From the NCBI GenBank assembly GCA_903943625.1, contig CAJAPL010000173.1, positions 1 to 18,456 on the forward strand: DNA of 18,456 nt, in the 5' to 3' direction. This document shows, piece after piece, positions 1-8,396 of this stretch. Below the pieces are notes generated by a model, which was not told the DNA's origin, did no database searches, and saw only the letters and a list, made by a program, of their open reading frames with translations. The stretch's first letter is position 1. Each line of letters starts with the position of its first letter. The stretch comes from an uncultured bacterium (GTDB lineage Bacteria; Patescibacteriota; Gracilibacteria; Absconditabacterales; Absconditicoccaceae). The position numbers and the translations under genes were made by a program.

Positions 1-872
1 CTGCATACAAATATGCCTATAATTTAGGGGTCACTACAAAACCTGCAATAGACGAGGCAATGCTTACTGGTAGTTTAATAAGATCCCATGCCGCCAAGAT
101 GTTGGTAAATCGGACAACCACAATGCTCAAATATCAAATAACAGGTTGCAATAATACCGTAATGTGGGGAGACGCAGTTTCAATAAATTGAGATAATCAT
201 ACGTTATTGTGTAATACATTTTTATGATCGCCTTCAAATAAATTGGGAATTTACTCTAACGGTGAACGTTATAAAGTCATTGGATGTGATTTTGATGATA
301 TTGATTGACAGAGCCAAGAGCTTAAATGATACATTATTCAAGCTTGTGAGATGGGATTGATGGGGCTAGACACTGAGGGTAAACCCATGCAGTCTTTCTA
401 TCCTAAGAAAATCGTTACTAAGGCACAATTTGCGACTATCCTTTCAAGATTCCTTTGGCTATCAAGATATAATTGAGGAAGTCCTTATTATAAGAAACAT
501 ATAGATGCACTAAAGGCAATAGGGTTAATGCCAAATATTGCTTATGCTATCTTTGATAAACAGGCAGAAATAAGGGCAATTATATTTCTCATGCTTCAAT
601 GAGCTGATAAATATTTACAATGTCTAATGACAGATCAATATTGCACTGATCAGGGGCAAATAAATCTAACGTTTGCAAAATGAGAAATTACATATTCGAC
701 AACATGAATAACCAATAAAAAAGTAATAGCATACCTTACTTGAAAAATGCTTACAGGTATAGCAAGTTATTCGCATTTTTTTGAAACAAACGGTAATCGA
801 ACTTTTTATTTCAAAGATTTATTTGGTCGTCAATCTGCAGATACAGCTACAGTGTCTTGGATACAGAAATAA
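1..872 (+). CDS. S-layer-homology / Ig-like surface protein, C-terminal part (5' truncated)
   Basis: The gene enters from the left edge; codons are in phase from base 3 and about 289 residues remain before TAA. It reads through about nine TGA codons as Gly. The visible part starts with an SLH-like segment (AYNLGVTTKPAIDEA, then SHAAKMLVNRTTTML), followed by a Cys-containing spacer, a second SLH-type unit (FDDIDGQSQELKGYIIQACE, then YPKKIVTKAQFATILSRFLW) and a third helical unit (SPYYKKHIDALKAIGLM). It ends with an Ig-like module whose last strand reads KDLFGRQSADTATVSWIQK. SLH-like units combined with an Ig-like terminal repeat are typical of large secreted surface proteins of Gracilibacteria and Absconditabacteria, presumably attached to the cell envelope. 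The signal peptide would lie outside the window. The family assignment is from motif recognition only; the exact role is unknown. Confidence 0.8.
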
Positions 873-905
873 TTCTTCGATCTGATTTATATTATGTTTT
901 TTATC

Positions 906-1526
906 ATGGAAACAATAATTTGAGTACGATGAGATAGTATCAGTATGTGAGCATGGGATATCGAAAATTGATGACGAGTTAATTGTTTAAACAATCATAT
1001 ATGGAATTTGCATTTAAAAAATGATGCTGATTATGGCATGGTTTATAATTTAGGTATCGACTGAGATACTAGTTCATGACTATTAAAAAGGTTTGAGGTA
1101 GAATGCGAGGCGAGGCAACCAAATGTAATCATATTTGCTATCGGCTCAAATGATTGCACTATTTTAAACAATAATGAAAATCTTGTATCGCTTGATATGT
1201 TCCAGAAAAACATTTCAATCCTATACCAAATGGCAAAACAGTTTACAGATAAAATAATATTTGTCTGACCTATCATTTGCGATGAAAATAAAACCATTCC
1301 AATCCCATATGCACCAGAAATGTCGCAAGACATGAAAAACACTACAACCTATAACAACGCTATAAAAGAATTTTGTGAACAAAAAAACATTTTCTTTATA
1401 AACATGATAGATGTTCTTGGGGCTTGAGATCTAGAAGATGGGATGCATCCCACATCTAAGTGACATGAAAAAATGTATATATTAATCAAAGATTTTTTAA
1501 TAGAGAAAACCCTACTTTCTAACTAA
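906..1526 (+). CDS. SGNH/GDSL-type hydrolase
   Basis: About 206 residues with UGA read as Gly. Block I is IGVRGDSISMG with nucleophile Ser11, block III is FAIGSNDC with Asn82, and block V is DGMHPTSKGH with Asp178 and His181, so the SGNH catalytic set is complete. Such enzymes are esterases or lipases acting on acyl or acetyl esters; the substrate cannot be read from sequence. No signal peptide is visible, so a cytoplasmic enzyme is likely. The start at 906 is preferred because its context (atcATGG) recurs at other starts in this window; an in-frame ATG at 894 would add four residues. The gene begins 33 bases after the surface-protein stop and overlaps the end of the convergent tex gene by 8 bases. 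Confidence 0.88.
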
Positions 1527-3798
1527 AGGTAATATTCCCTCTCAATCATGATTCAGACACTTCATCGTCTTTTTGAATATTTTGAAATTTTTGAGAATCG
1601 TGTTTAATCTCCTGCTTAATTTGTGGAGTTCAATTATCGTCTTTCATAGTTAGAGAAACTTTTTCTCTTTCCAAATCTATTTCCAAAACTCTAACTTTTA
1701 CTTGCTGTCCAACTTTTACTACATCAGTTGGACTAGTCACAAAGTAGTTTGCCATCTGAGATTTGTGGACAAGGCCGTCACTATGTAGACCGATATCTAC
1801 AAATGCTCAAAAATCTGTAACATTTCTAACAATGCCCTGAAGCTGCATTCAGATTGTTAAATTTTTTATATCTACTATATCACTAGCAAAACACGGAGCT
1901 TCTAATTCATCTCTAGGATCTAGTCATGGCCTTTGAAGTTCGGCTATTACATCTTTGAGAGTTTCAAATCATATATCATATTTTGTGGCCCAATCACGTA
2001 ATTTTCAATCAAAGTTATCATGCAATTCTATAGGCAGTTTAAGATCTTTTTTCTTTATACCAAATTCGGTTTCTATCAAGCTATAAACCTGTTTGTGTAT
2101 TTCAGGATGTATCCCGGTTTCATCCAAAATTTCTTTTCATCATTTTATCCTCATAAATCATATCGCCTGTTCATAAGCTTTTGGCCCTAGTCATTTAACT
2201 TTTTTAATCTGAGCTTTACTTGTAAATTTTCAGTTTGCATCCCTATATTCTACAACATTTTTTGCTACAGTTTCACTCAATCATGCAATATATTGAAGCA
2301 AGGTATAACTAGCGGTATTTACATCAACCCCTACGCTATTCACAACATCTTCAACTTTTTCATCAAGTTTTTCTTTAAGATATTTTTGATCTACATCATG
2401 TTGATATTGTCATACTCATATAGCTTTTGGATCAATTTTTGTAAGTTCAGCCAAGGGATCCTGCACTCTATGTGCAATGCTGATTGCTCATCTAATAGTT
2501 ACATCCAAATCTGGATATTCGTCTTGTGCTAGTTTAGAAGCAGAATATACAGACGCTCCAGATTCAGAAGTTATCATATATTTTACGCTTAATTTATATT
2601 TTTTTATAAATTCATTTACTATTTTTTCAGATTCTCTAGATGCCGTACCGTTTCATATTACTATTAAATCTATCTTATATTGATCAACCAATTTCTTTAA
2701 AGTATCTCGTGCTTCCTGTACTTTATTTTGCGGTTCAGTAGGATATATTACAGTCTTTTCTAAAAATTTTCAAGTCTGATCCACAACAGCCAATTTACAT
2801 CAAGTCCTAAAAGCAGGGTCAAAACCGAGAACATTCATTCACTTGATAGGTGGAGCGAGAAGTAAGTTCTTTAAATTATCTCCAAAAACTTTTATAGCTG
2901 CTTCATCAGACCATCTTTTTTTGTCAGATCTCAGCTCCCTTTCTAGAGATGGTAATAGCAATCTTTTTAATCAATCTTGTAAAGCCTCTTCAAGATAAAC
3001 AATACTAGTTCAATATTGTTTGGGGACAAAAAATGATTTTGTGTCTTCCCATATTTTATCGTCAGAAAAGTTTAATTTCAGACTTAATTGTTTTTCTTTC
3101 TCTGCCCTAGAAACAGCCAAATAAGCATAAGATGGCATTTCTCATAGTTTCTTTGAATAATTTGCATATACTTTGTAAACTCCATTTTCTTCAAAAGTTT
3201 TTGTTGCCTTTGTTTCAAGTATTGCGAAATTTTCTTCTCTAGTTTTGATTGTTTCTCTCAAATCAGCATGATCGGAAACATCTTCTGCGACTATATCTTT
3301 TGCTCATCATATAGCTTCCTGGACATCTTTTACGCTAGTTTTAATATCTCATGTATCTTTCACAAACTTCGCTGCTTCAATTTCAAAATCTTCTTTACTA
3401 AGATCTGCCTTACGTAAAATATCTGCTAACGGATCTAATCATTTTGCTTTTGCTATAGTAGCTTTTGTATTTTTCTTTTCCTTAAATGGCCTATAAAGAT
3501 CTTCTACCCTAGCCAATGTTTCAGCTTCCATTATTTGTTTTCTGAGTTCATCAGTCATCAATCACTTTTCTTCTATTAGGCGGATGACGTCAGCTTTTCT
3601 AGCTTCCAAATTTCTAGTATAAGTATACATTTCATTAAAATCTCTCAACTGCTCATCAGTGGCTCATTCTGTTAATTCCTTACGATATCTAGCGATAAAA
3701 GGCACTGTATTCCCCTCATCTAATAACTGTATAATGCTGCGCACTATGCTCGGTTTCATAGATACTTTAGTACTAATCAAATTTATCAAATCTGTCAT
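1519..3798 (-). CDS. tex: Tex-family RNA-binding transcriptional accessory protein
   Basis: A full-length 759-residue Tex protein; the family usually has 720-790 residues. The N-terminus ([20 protein letters not shown]) is the Tex helical region. A YqgF/RNase H-like domain begins near residue 322 ([18 protein letters not shown]). A helix-hairpin-helix region follows near residues 500-560 ([20 protein letters not shown]). A C-terminal S1 domain spans about 645-720 ([20 protein letters not shown]). Tex binds nucleic acid and associates with the transcription machinery; its precise job is not settled. Many glycines, including the Gly before AFVDIG, are encoded by TGA. The gene ends TAG, converging on the SGNH hydrolase gene. 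A hairpin plus T-run on its own strand ends about 11 bases upstream of its ATG (see the terminator entry). Confidence 0.95.
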
Positions 3799-3809
3799 TT
3801 TTTATTTTC

Positions 3810-3837
3810 AAAAAAAATTAAAGTCACCCGACTTTAA
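3810..3837 (-). terminator. Intrinsic terminator-like hairpin just upstream of tex
   Basis: On the minus strand an 8-bp perfect stem (TTAAAGTC / GACTTTAA) with loop GGGT is followed directly by eight T residues. This is the classical form of a rho-independent terminator. It lies after the 3924-4646 gene and would end that transcript, but the T-run stops only about 11 bases before the tex ATG at 3798. It therefore either separates the hflX operon from tex or acts as an attenuator in a tex leader. Confidence 0.7.
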
Positions 3838-3894
3838 AAAATAGCATACAAATAGCAACAAAAGAAAAATAGATATACAAAATTTAAATGGGGA

Positions 3895-3914
3895 AAGCCA
3901 GCTAAAAGCCGGCT
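3895..3914 (-). terminator. Short GC-rich hairpin after the 240-residue gene
   Basis: On the minus strand AGCCGGCT, TTT and AGCTGGCT form an 8-bp stem with one G-U pair, about 10 bases past the TAA stop. It is followed by TTCCCC rather than a T-run, so it is a weak terminator by itself. It may protect the mRNA 3' end or work together with the hairpin at 3810-3837. Confidence 0.4.
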
Positions 3915-3923
3915 CCTATTAGG

Positions 3924-4646
3924 TTAAAAATTTAATTGTGACAGAATACCATTCCAAGAGTGAGTATCCAAAAGATTGTTTTTGTCGCCAACTAGGCTAA
4001 TAAGCTTTTGGATATTGGAATTTTGATGTGTAGAATCCAAAGGACGAAAATCCTTATCGAATAGAGCAAACTTATAATTATCAATACAGAAGGCAAACGC
4101 CTCTCCATCGATATTTATAAGAGCAATAGGGGCAATTCTCTTTAACAAATCTGGAGGATTGAACCAATCATACAAAGCAGAACATAATTGACTAGGTTTG
4201 AATTTAGTCCTGTCAAAAGATCCATTTTGTATAGTGTGATATCTTCTAGTGAAAATATCATACTCGCTCATTCCCATGATTGTCTCAATAACATTTGTTA
4301 TGTGACCATCAATACTAATTGTCCCTTTGATAAAATTCCCCAATGGGATGAACTTTATCTTTTTATAAACAACACGTACAACGGATCGCATAGGCAAAAT
4401 CTGACGAGAGTGCCCTGGTTCTGAAAAGACAAGGTTGAGGTCCTCATCATACCCGATTATCCTACAAAGTCGTTTTGCTTCACAAGTATCAGATTGATAG
4501 ACAACTAAACATTCTCTATCCAGAAACTTCACTATAGACCGCCGAGTAAGGCGCTTTGCAACGATAATACTCTCTTTGATAGCTTCCCTCCTTTCTTCTA
4601 AATTTTGTTTAAATTTATTTACAAACGACGTAATAAAGTTATCCAA
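3924..4646 (-). CDS. Unrecognised 240-residue protein with no UGA codon
   Basis: I do not recognise this protein. It is a soluble-looking 240-residue chain. The N-terminus is rich in Lys, Arg and Glu and probably helical (residues 1-45), followed by beta-like stretches such as ECLVVYQSDTCEAK and RSVVRVVYKKIKFIPLGNF. There is no signal peptide or membrane segment. The only plausible start is TTG at 4646: the codons between it and the upstream in-frame TAG include no ATG, and the first internal ATG is about 85 residues in. It follows hflX by 19 bases and is probably co-transcribed. All ten glycines use GGN codons, and arginine often uses CGN, unlike the neighbours, which use TGA for about half their glycines and mostly AGA for arginine. 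This suggests a different origin, for example recent transfer from a standard-code genome. Expression is inferred only from the long open frame. Confidence 0.7.
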   Translation of the reverse strand: MDNFITSFVNKFKQNLEERREAIKESIIVAKRLTRRSIVKFLDRECLVVYQSDTCEAKRLCRIIGYDEDLNLVFSEPGHSRQILPMRSVVRVVYKKIKFIPLGNFIKGTISIDGHITNVIETIMGMSEYDIFTRRYHTIQNGSFDRTKFKPSQLCSALYDWFNPPDLLKRIAPIALINIDGEAFAFCIDNYKFALFDKDFRPLDSTHQNSNIQKLISLVGDKNNLLDTHSWNGILSQLNF

Positions 4647-4665
4647 AGGAAATTCAATAAAAAAT

Positions 4666-5823
4666 TTATTTATAAAAATTTGTAGTTTCTATAAGTTTAT
4701 CCTTAAGTTCATCTATACCGCTACCATCATAAACAGAAATCCAAATACAATCCTGATCTTTAAATTTTAATTTCAACTCTTTCAATTTTTCAGCATCGAT
4801 TAAATCTATTTTATTAAAAACCATAAGTCTTTTTTGTTTAGCTCATATCTCATCAAGTATATGATTTACTACTGCTATCCTATCATCCACATAAACATCT
4901 GATGCATCTATTACATGGAACAACAAGTCTGCTTCTATACTATCTTCCAAAGTAGACGCAAAAGCTTGAATCAATCTAGGCGGCAAATCACGTATAAATC
5001 CTATCGTATCATTCAAAAGGAATTCTTTTCATCTTCCAGTCACAAGATCTGTCATGAGGTACAATTTTCAAACATTTGTTCATAGCGTAGCAAACAATTT
5101 ATTCTCAGCTATTACTCATTTGTTAGTTAAGAAATTCAAAAGCGAAGACTTACCTACGTTTGTATATCATACAATTCATATTGTCGGGATTCATCTTTTT
5201 CTCCTAGTATCTCTATGCAATCTTCTCATATTTTCATATTCTTTTAATTTTTCAACAATCTTAAACTGCTTGTCTTTGAGATGTCTCCTCATTATTTCAG
5301 TATTGGTTTCTCCCAGTCACCTCATAGCTCACTCTCATCATCATCATTGACGAGAAAGCTCCATTCACATTCCATAAATTCTAGGTCACATATGCCTAAT
5401 TGCAGCAAGCTCAATCTGCATTTTGGACTCAGTACTAATCGCATGTTTATCAAAAATCTTTAGAATCAAATCCATTCTATCCCAAGCTTTTGCTCAAATA
5501 GGACGAAGTTTTTCATTTAATTGATAAACCTGAGATGGTTTAAGCACATTGCCTACTATCAAAAGCTGAGCTCATACTTCCTTCATCTCTAATATAATTT
5601 CTTCAAGTTTACCGCTACCGATATATGTCCTTTTATCTGGCATATCTCTTTTTTGGTATCTCTTAATTACAACCATACCACCAAAAGTATTAACTAAGTT
5701 TTCAAGCTCTAGTAACCTATCTTCCAAAATATTAACATCTATACTTCTATCTACAATATCAACCAAATAGACTTTCAAATCAGTCTTTTCGGTTAACAAT
5801 GGATTCATCGGATCTAAACTCAT
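4666..5823 (-). CDS. hflX: GTPase HflX
   Basis: 385 residues with UGA read as Gly. The N-terminal HflX domain includes [20 protein letters not shown] and GSGKLEEI. Next comes the family's glycine-rich loop (LSRQGGGGEGAMRGLGET), in which four consecutive glycines are TGA, and a coiled helical stretch ([20 protein letters not shown]). The GTPase domain carries G1 GYTNVGKSS (Lys225), G3 DTIGF (Asp272) and G4 NKID (337-340). HflX binds 50S subunits and helps rescue or split stalled ribosomes under stress. The start is ATG at 5823, or a GTG one codon upstream; an in-frame TAG lies just above. It heads the minus-strand cluster with the 240-residue gene. Confidence 0.96.
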
Positions 5824-5854
5824 CACATAATCAAACTAAATAAATCTAACCATA

Positions 5855-5882
5855 AATCTATCAATTCCGATATTTTATTCAA
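5855..5882 (-). promoter_or_regulatory. Possible hflX promoter
   Basis: On the minus strand TTGAAT is separated by 16 bases from TAGATT, placing a start site near 5848, about 25 bases before the hflX start codon. The match is partial and the region is AT-rich, so this is tentative. Confidence 0.3.
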
Positions 5883-5934
5883 ATAAGAATTTGTTTTGAT
5901 TTTTATCTACAATAATTTCACGCACAAACTATGA

Positions 5935-5962
5935 TTGACATTAAACAATAAATATGTATTGT
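5935..5962 (+). promoter_or_regulatory. Likely sigma-70-type promoter for the small membrane protein
   Basis: A perfect -35 box TTGACA (5935-5940) is followed after 16 bases by TATTGT (5957-5962). The -10 box is not ideal, and a palindrome TTGTACAA at 5959-5966 overlaps it and could be an operator. The gene starts about 40 bases downstream, at 6004. Confidence 0.55.
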
Positions 5963-6003
5963 ACAAAGATAAAAAATAACATAAAAATAATTAAAAAAAA
6001 ATC

Positions 6004-6306
6004 ATGGACACACAAGAAGAAAAAACAAGAAAGCATATAAGCAAAGTAGCTTTGATATGCACAGGCACAATCCTTTTTTTTATAGGATTGCTGTCTACGA
6101 TGATGTATGTTTGGATAAAATTACAATTCAAAATACTTTCGATTGAATTTGGGTTAAGCGACCAAATCCCAGCCTGGCAAAATCAAGAAGGATTTGGGAG
6201 TTTCTACGGATTGATCACAAGCATCACAATGCTTTTGGGCATAATATTAGCCGCCATTGGACTTATCAAAGGAAGCCATTGGGGATGGGTCCAAGAAGCC
6301 GCATAA
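6004..6306 (+). CDS. Small two-helix membrane protein with no UGA codon
   Basis: A 100-residue protein of unknown function. A short charged N-terminus (MDTQEEKTRKH) precedes a hydrophobic segment at about residues 14-37 (VALICTGTILFFIGLLST). A loop with aromatic residues (IPAWQNQEGFGSFYG) follows, then a second hydrophobic segment at about 68-90 (ITMLLGIILAAIGLIKG), ending HWGWVQEAA. It is probably an inner-membrane hairpin protein. All ten glycines are GGN codons, none TGA, so unlike its neighbours it would be translated in full by a standard-code cell. It has its own consensus-like promoter and a strong hairpin right after the stop, so it looks like a monocistronic unit. The ATG context (atcATGG) matches other starts here. 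Confidence 0.75.
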   Translation: MDTQEEKTRKHISKVALICTGTILFFIGLLSTMMYVWIKLQFKILSIEFGLSDQIPAWQNQEGFGSFYGLITSITMLLGIILAAIGLIKGSHWGWVQEAA

Positions 6307-6312
6307 GTATTA

Positions 6313-6337
6313 AACCCCCCTGTTTTACAGGGGGGTT
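6313..6337 (+). terminator. Strong GC-rich hairpin after the small membrane protein
   Basis: AACCCCCCTG and CAGGGGGGTT form a perfect 10-bp stem with loop TTTTA, seven bases after the TAA. The base following it is G, with no T-run on the plus strand, so termination may rely on stem strength. It is by far the most stable hairpin seen in this AT-rich window. Confidence 0.65.
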
Positions 6338-6455
6338 GCTTCGTATTGAAAAATATAAGTACTATCTTTCAACTTATTTATAAACGTTTATCTTGAAACT
6401 TTATTTTTTTCCCTTATATCTAAAAAAATGATTTATTATTTATCATTTCGAAATC

Positions 6456-7535
6456 ATGTCCTATCTTATAATTATCATACTCAGCATAATAATATTATTT
6501 GCATGATTAAAAATATTTTCTCGACTCAAGGTTTTGGATAAACCATGAAATGATCTCAAAAACACCAGAAAGTCAGTACCTACAATGCTAGGGATCTTCG
6601 CTTTTTTGTGATTCTTTATAATAGTTCTAATTTTATTTCCAGAATATTTTTCAAACAATCTATTGCTATGATTATTGGCATGAAGCCTACCTATAATAAT
6701 ATTAGAGACTCTCGAAGAACTAAGCTACATCTGAAAAATAAAATTCAAAATACATCCTATCATCAGGCTTTTAATACACATTCTATGATGAATATTGGCA
6801 GTTTATATATGATGAATCTGAATAGATCAAGAAATCCTCATATGAACATGGAAACGAATCATGCCGCAATATATCTTTGTAATATTCTTTATTATATGGT
6901 CAATTATATGTATAAATGCTATAAATCGGTTTGATTGAATTTACGCTCAAGCTAGCTGAGTTTCTACGATTTGATTTCTTACAATATTTCTGCTTATCAA
7001 ATTTATTGTCTTCACAAGCTACACAGTTTTCAAAGGCAATAGTTTAGAAATACTTACTACAACACAGAATCTAGCATTTATACTCTTTGCAATAAGTTTA
7101 ATTTCAACGCTCATAGAATACAAACCACTGTGACTACTCAGAGATATATGAATAATGTTTTTTGGATTTAGTATAGCATACCTATCGGTCGCATGATGAG
7201 CAAAAATCTGAACGCTATTGGTAGCATTATCTCTTGTCATATTTGATGCAATACGAGTATGATTTTATAGAATATTTATAATGAAAAAAAATCCCCTCAA
7301 ATGAGACTATACCCATCTACACCATAGATTGCTGTGACTATGATGGACAAGAAGAGAGGCAAGAGCTTCGGTCTGGATACGATCAATCATTATGATGGTA
7401 CTTATGCTTTTACAATGAACAGACAGATTAAACAAAGTAATAATATTTTTGATAATGGCGTTATTATTTTTCTGAGTTAATTATTATGTATTTATAGTCA
7501 AAAAACTTCCATGCTGATTAAGTATAAATAAATAA
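6456..7535 (+). CDS. WecA/TagO/MraY-type polyprenyl-phosphate sugar-1-phosphate transferase
   Basis: 359 residues, strongly hydrophobic with about ten membrane segments, rich in TGA-encoded Gly. Family landmarks: the first-loop motif VLDKPGNDLKNTRKSVPT, the cytoplasmic motif NAINRFDGI (Asn154, Asn157, Asp160) and the C-terminal HLHHRLLGLG (His287, His289, His290). Enzymes of this family move a sugar-1-phosphate from a UDP-sugar onto undecaprenyl phosphate to start glycan or wall polymer synthesis. The usual Asp-Asp pair of the second motif is not evident; the corresponding region reads LETLEELSYIGKIKF, with Glu87-Glu88. MraY itself is less likely because of the WecA-like HxHHRL motif. The start is the ATG in an atcATG context. 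Confidence 0.85.
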
Positions 7536-7575
7536 CTAGCTAAATGAGAATTTAATATTTTACATTAAAGAGAAA

Positions 7576-7679
7576 ACTGAGCGATAACCGGCCCAGTCTT
7601 CAAGTACAGGAAGTATATGTAAAACCCCTCAAAAGTACACATATATCACCATGCGGGGACAAATTCCATACACCTGTAC
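7576..7679 (+). ncRNA. Candidate structured RNA with nested stems and possible pseudoknot
   Basis: This sits in the 286-base gap between the WecA-like gene and gmk, where no ORF with a good start is seen. Three pairings nest or interlock. A hairpin at 7576-7582/7591-7597 (ACTGAGC/GCCCAGT) has one mismatch. A perfect 7-bp stem joins 7604-7610 and 7673-7679 (GTACAGG/CCTGTAC). Inside it a perfect 7-bp stem joins 7614-7620 and 7639-7645 (TATATGT/ACATATA), and its loop CCCC (7625-7628) can pair with GGGG (7655-7658), giving an H-type pseudoknot. The segment is locally more GC-rich than its surroundings. I do not recognise a known family: no tmRNA tag, SRP loop or RNase P core was seen. It could be a small RNA, a 3' UTR element or a riboswitch-like leader of gmk. 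The strand is inferred from the flanking genes. Confidence 0.45.
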
Positions 7680-7821
7680 AATATTTTGGTAACGCCATCT
7701 ATACATATTTCTAACAATAAATCAATAGCAAATTAAACTATTTTTTACAATAAGATTTGATTGAATAAAAGCCGTTTTTCTTTAGATATATAAACAATAT
7801 TTATTATTTATTATTTCACAG

Positions 7822-8391
7822 ATGCCAAAAATCATTTTTATAATGTGAGTATCGGGTAGTTGAAAATGAACAATTATAGATGAAATATTAAAATTTGAAC
7901 ATGTAAGCTATGTTCCATCATATGTAACTAGAGCCATGAGACCTTGAGAAGTAAATGGCAGGAGATATAACTTTATATCCAAAGAAGAATTCAATGAAAT
8001 GATAAAAAATTGAGAATTTTTGGAATACGAAGATAATCATCATGCATGATACTACTGAACCAAATTACAGGAAGTAATTGACTTATTGGAACAGGGCAAA
8101 AATGCCATAAAAGAAGTGGATGTTAAATGACTAGAAAAAATAAAATCTGAACACAAAATAGATAGTGAATTTGCTTCAATGTTTTTTGACATCCCAGATG
8201 AACTAATCATCAAAAGAGATAAATGAAGAGCTCCTATGTCTGAAGAAGAATTACAACAAAGATTAGCAAGCGCTCACGCTGAGAGAGAAAAAGCAAGATT
8301 AATATGTGATCATATTATAATGACAGATGGGAATCTGGAAGAAAACGTACAAAGAGTAAGAGCTGTTTTGGACAAAATATTAGAAGGATAA
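7822..8391 (+). CDS. gmk: Guanylate kinase
   Basis: 189 residues, close to the usual 190-210. It phosphorylates GMP (and dGMP) to GDP with ATP in purine nucleotide metabolism. The P-loop GVSGSGKGT spans residues 9-17, and three of its four glycines are TGA codons. The GMP-binding region follows: SYVTRAMRPGEVNGRRYNFI, then GEFLEYEDNHHAGYYGT. The lid region is IKRDKGRAPMSEEELQQRL. Nine of 14 glycines are TGA, so this gene is one of the clearest proofs of the code change. It ends five bases before the end of the convergent ksgA gene, leaving no room for a separate terminator. Confidence 0.97.
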
Positions 8392-8396
8392 GACAA

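Noticed and set aside
4188..4424. Plus-strand open frames inside hflX, tex and the 240-residue gene
   Set aside because: They are shadows of the minus-strand coding genes and have no motifs or start signals.
7576..7679. tmRNA, SRP RNA or tRNA in the intergenic region
   Set aside because: No tag reading frame, no SRP apical loop sequence, and no T-loop GGTTCRA or acceptor stem could be found.
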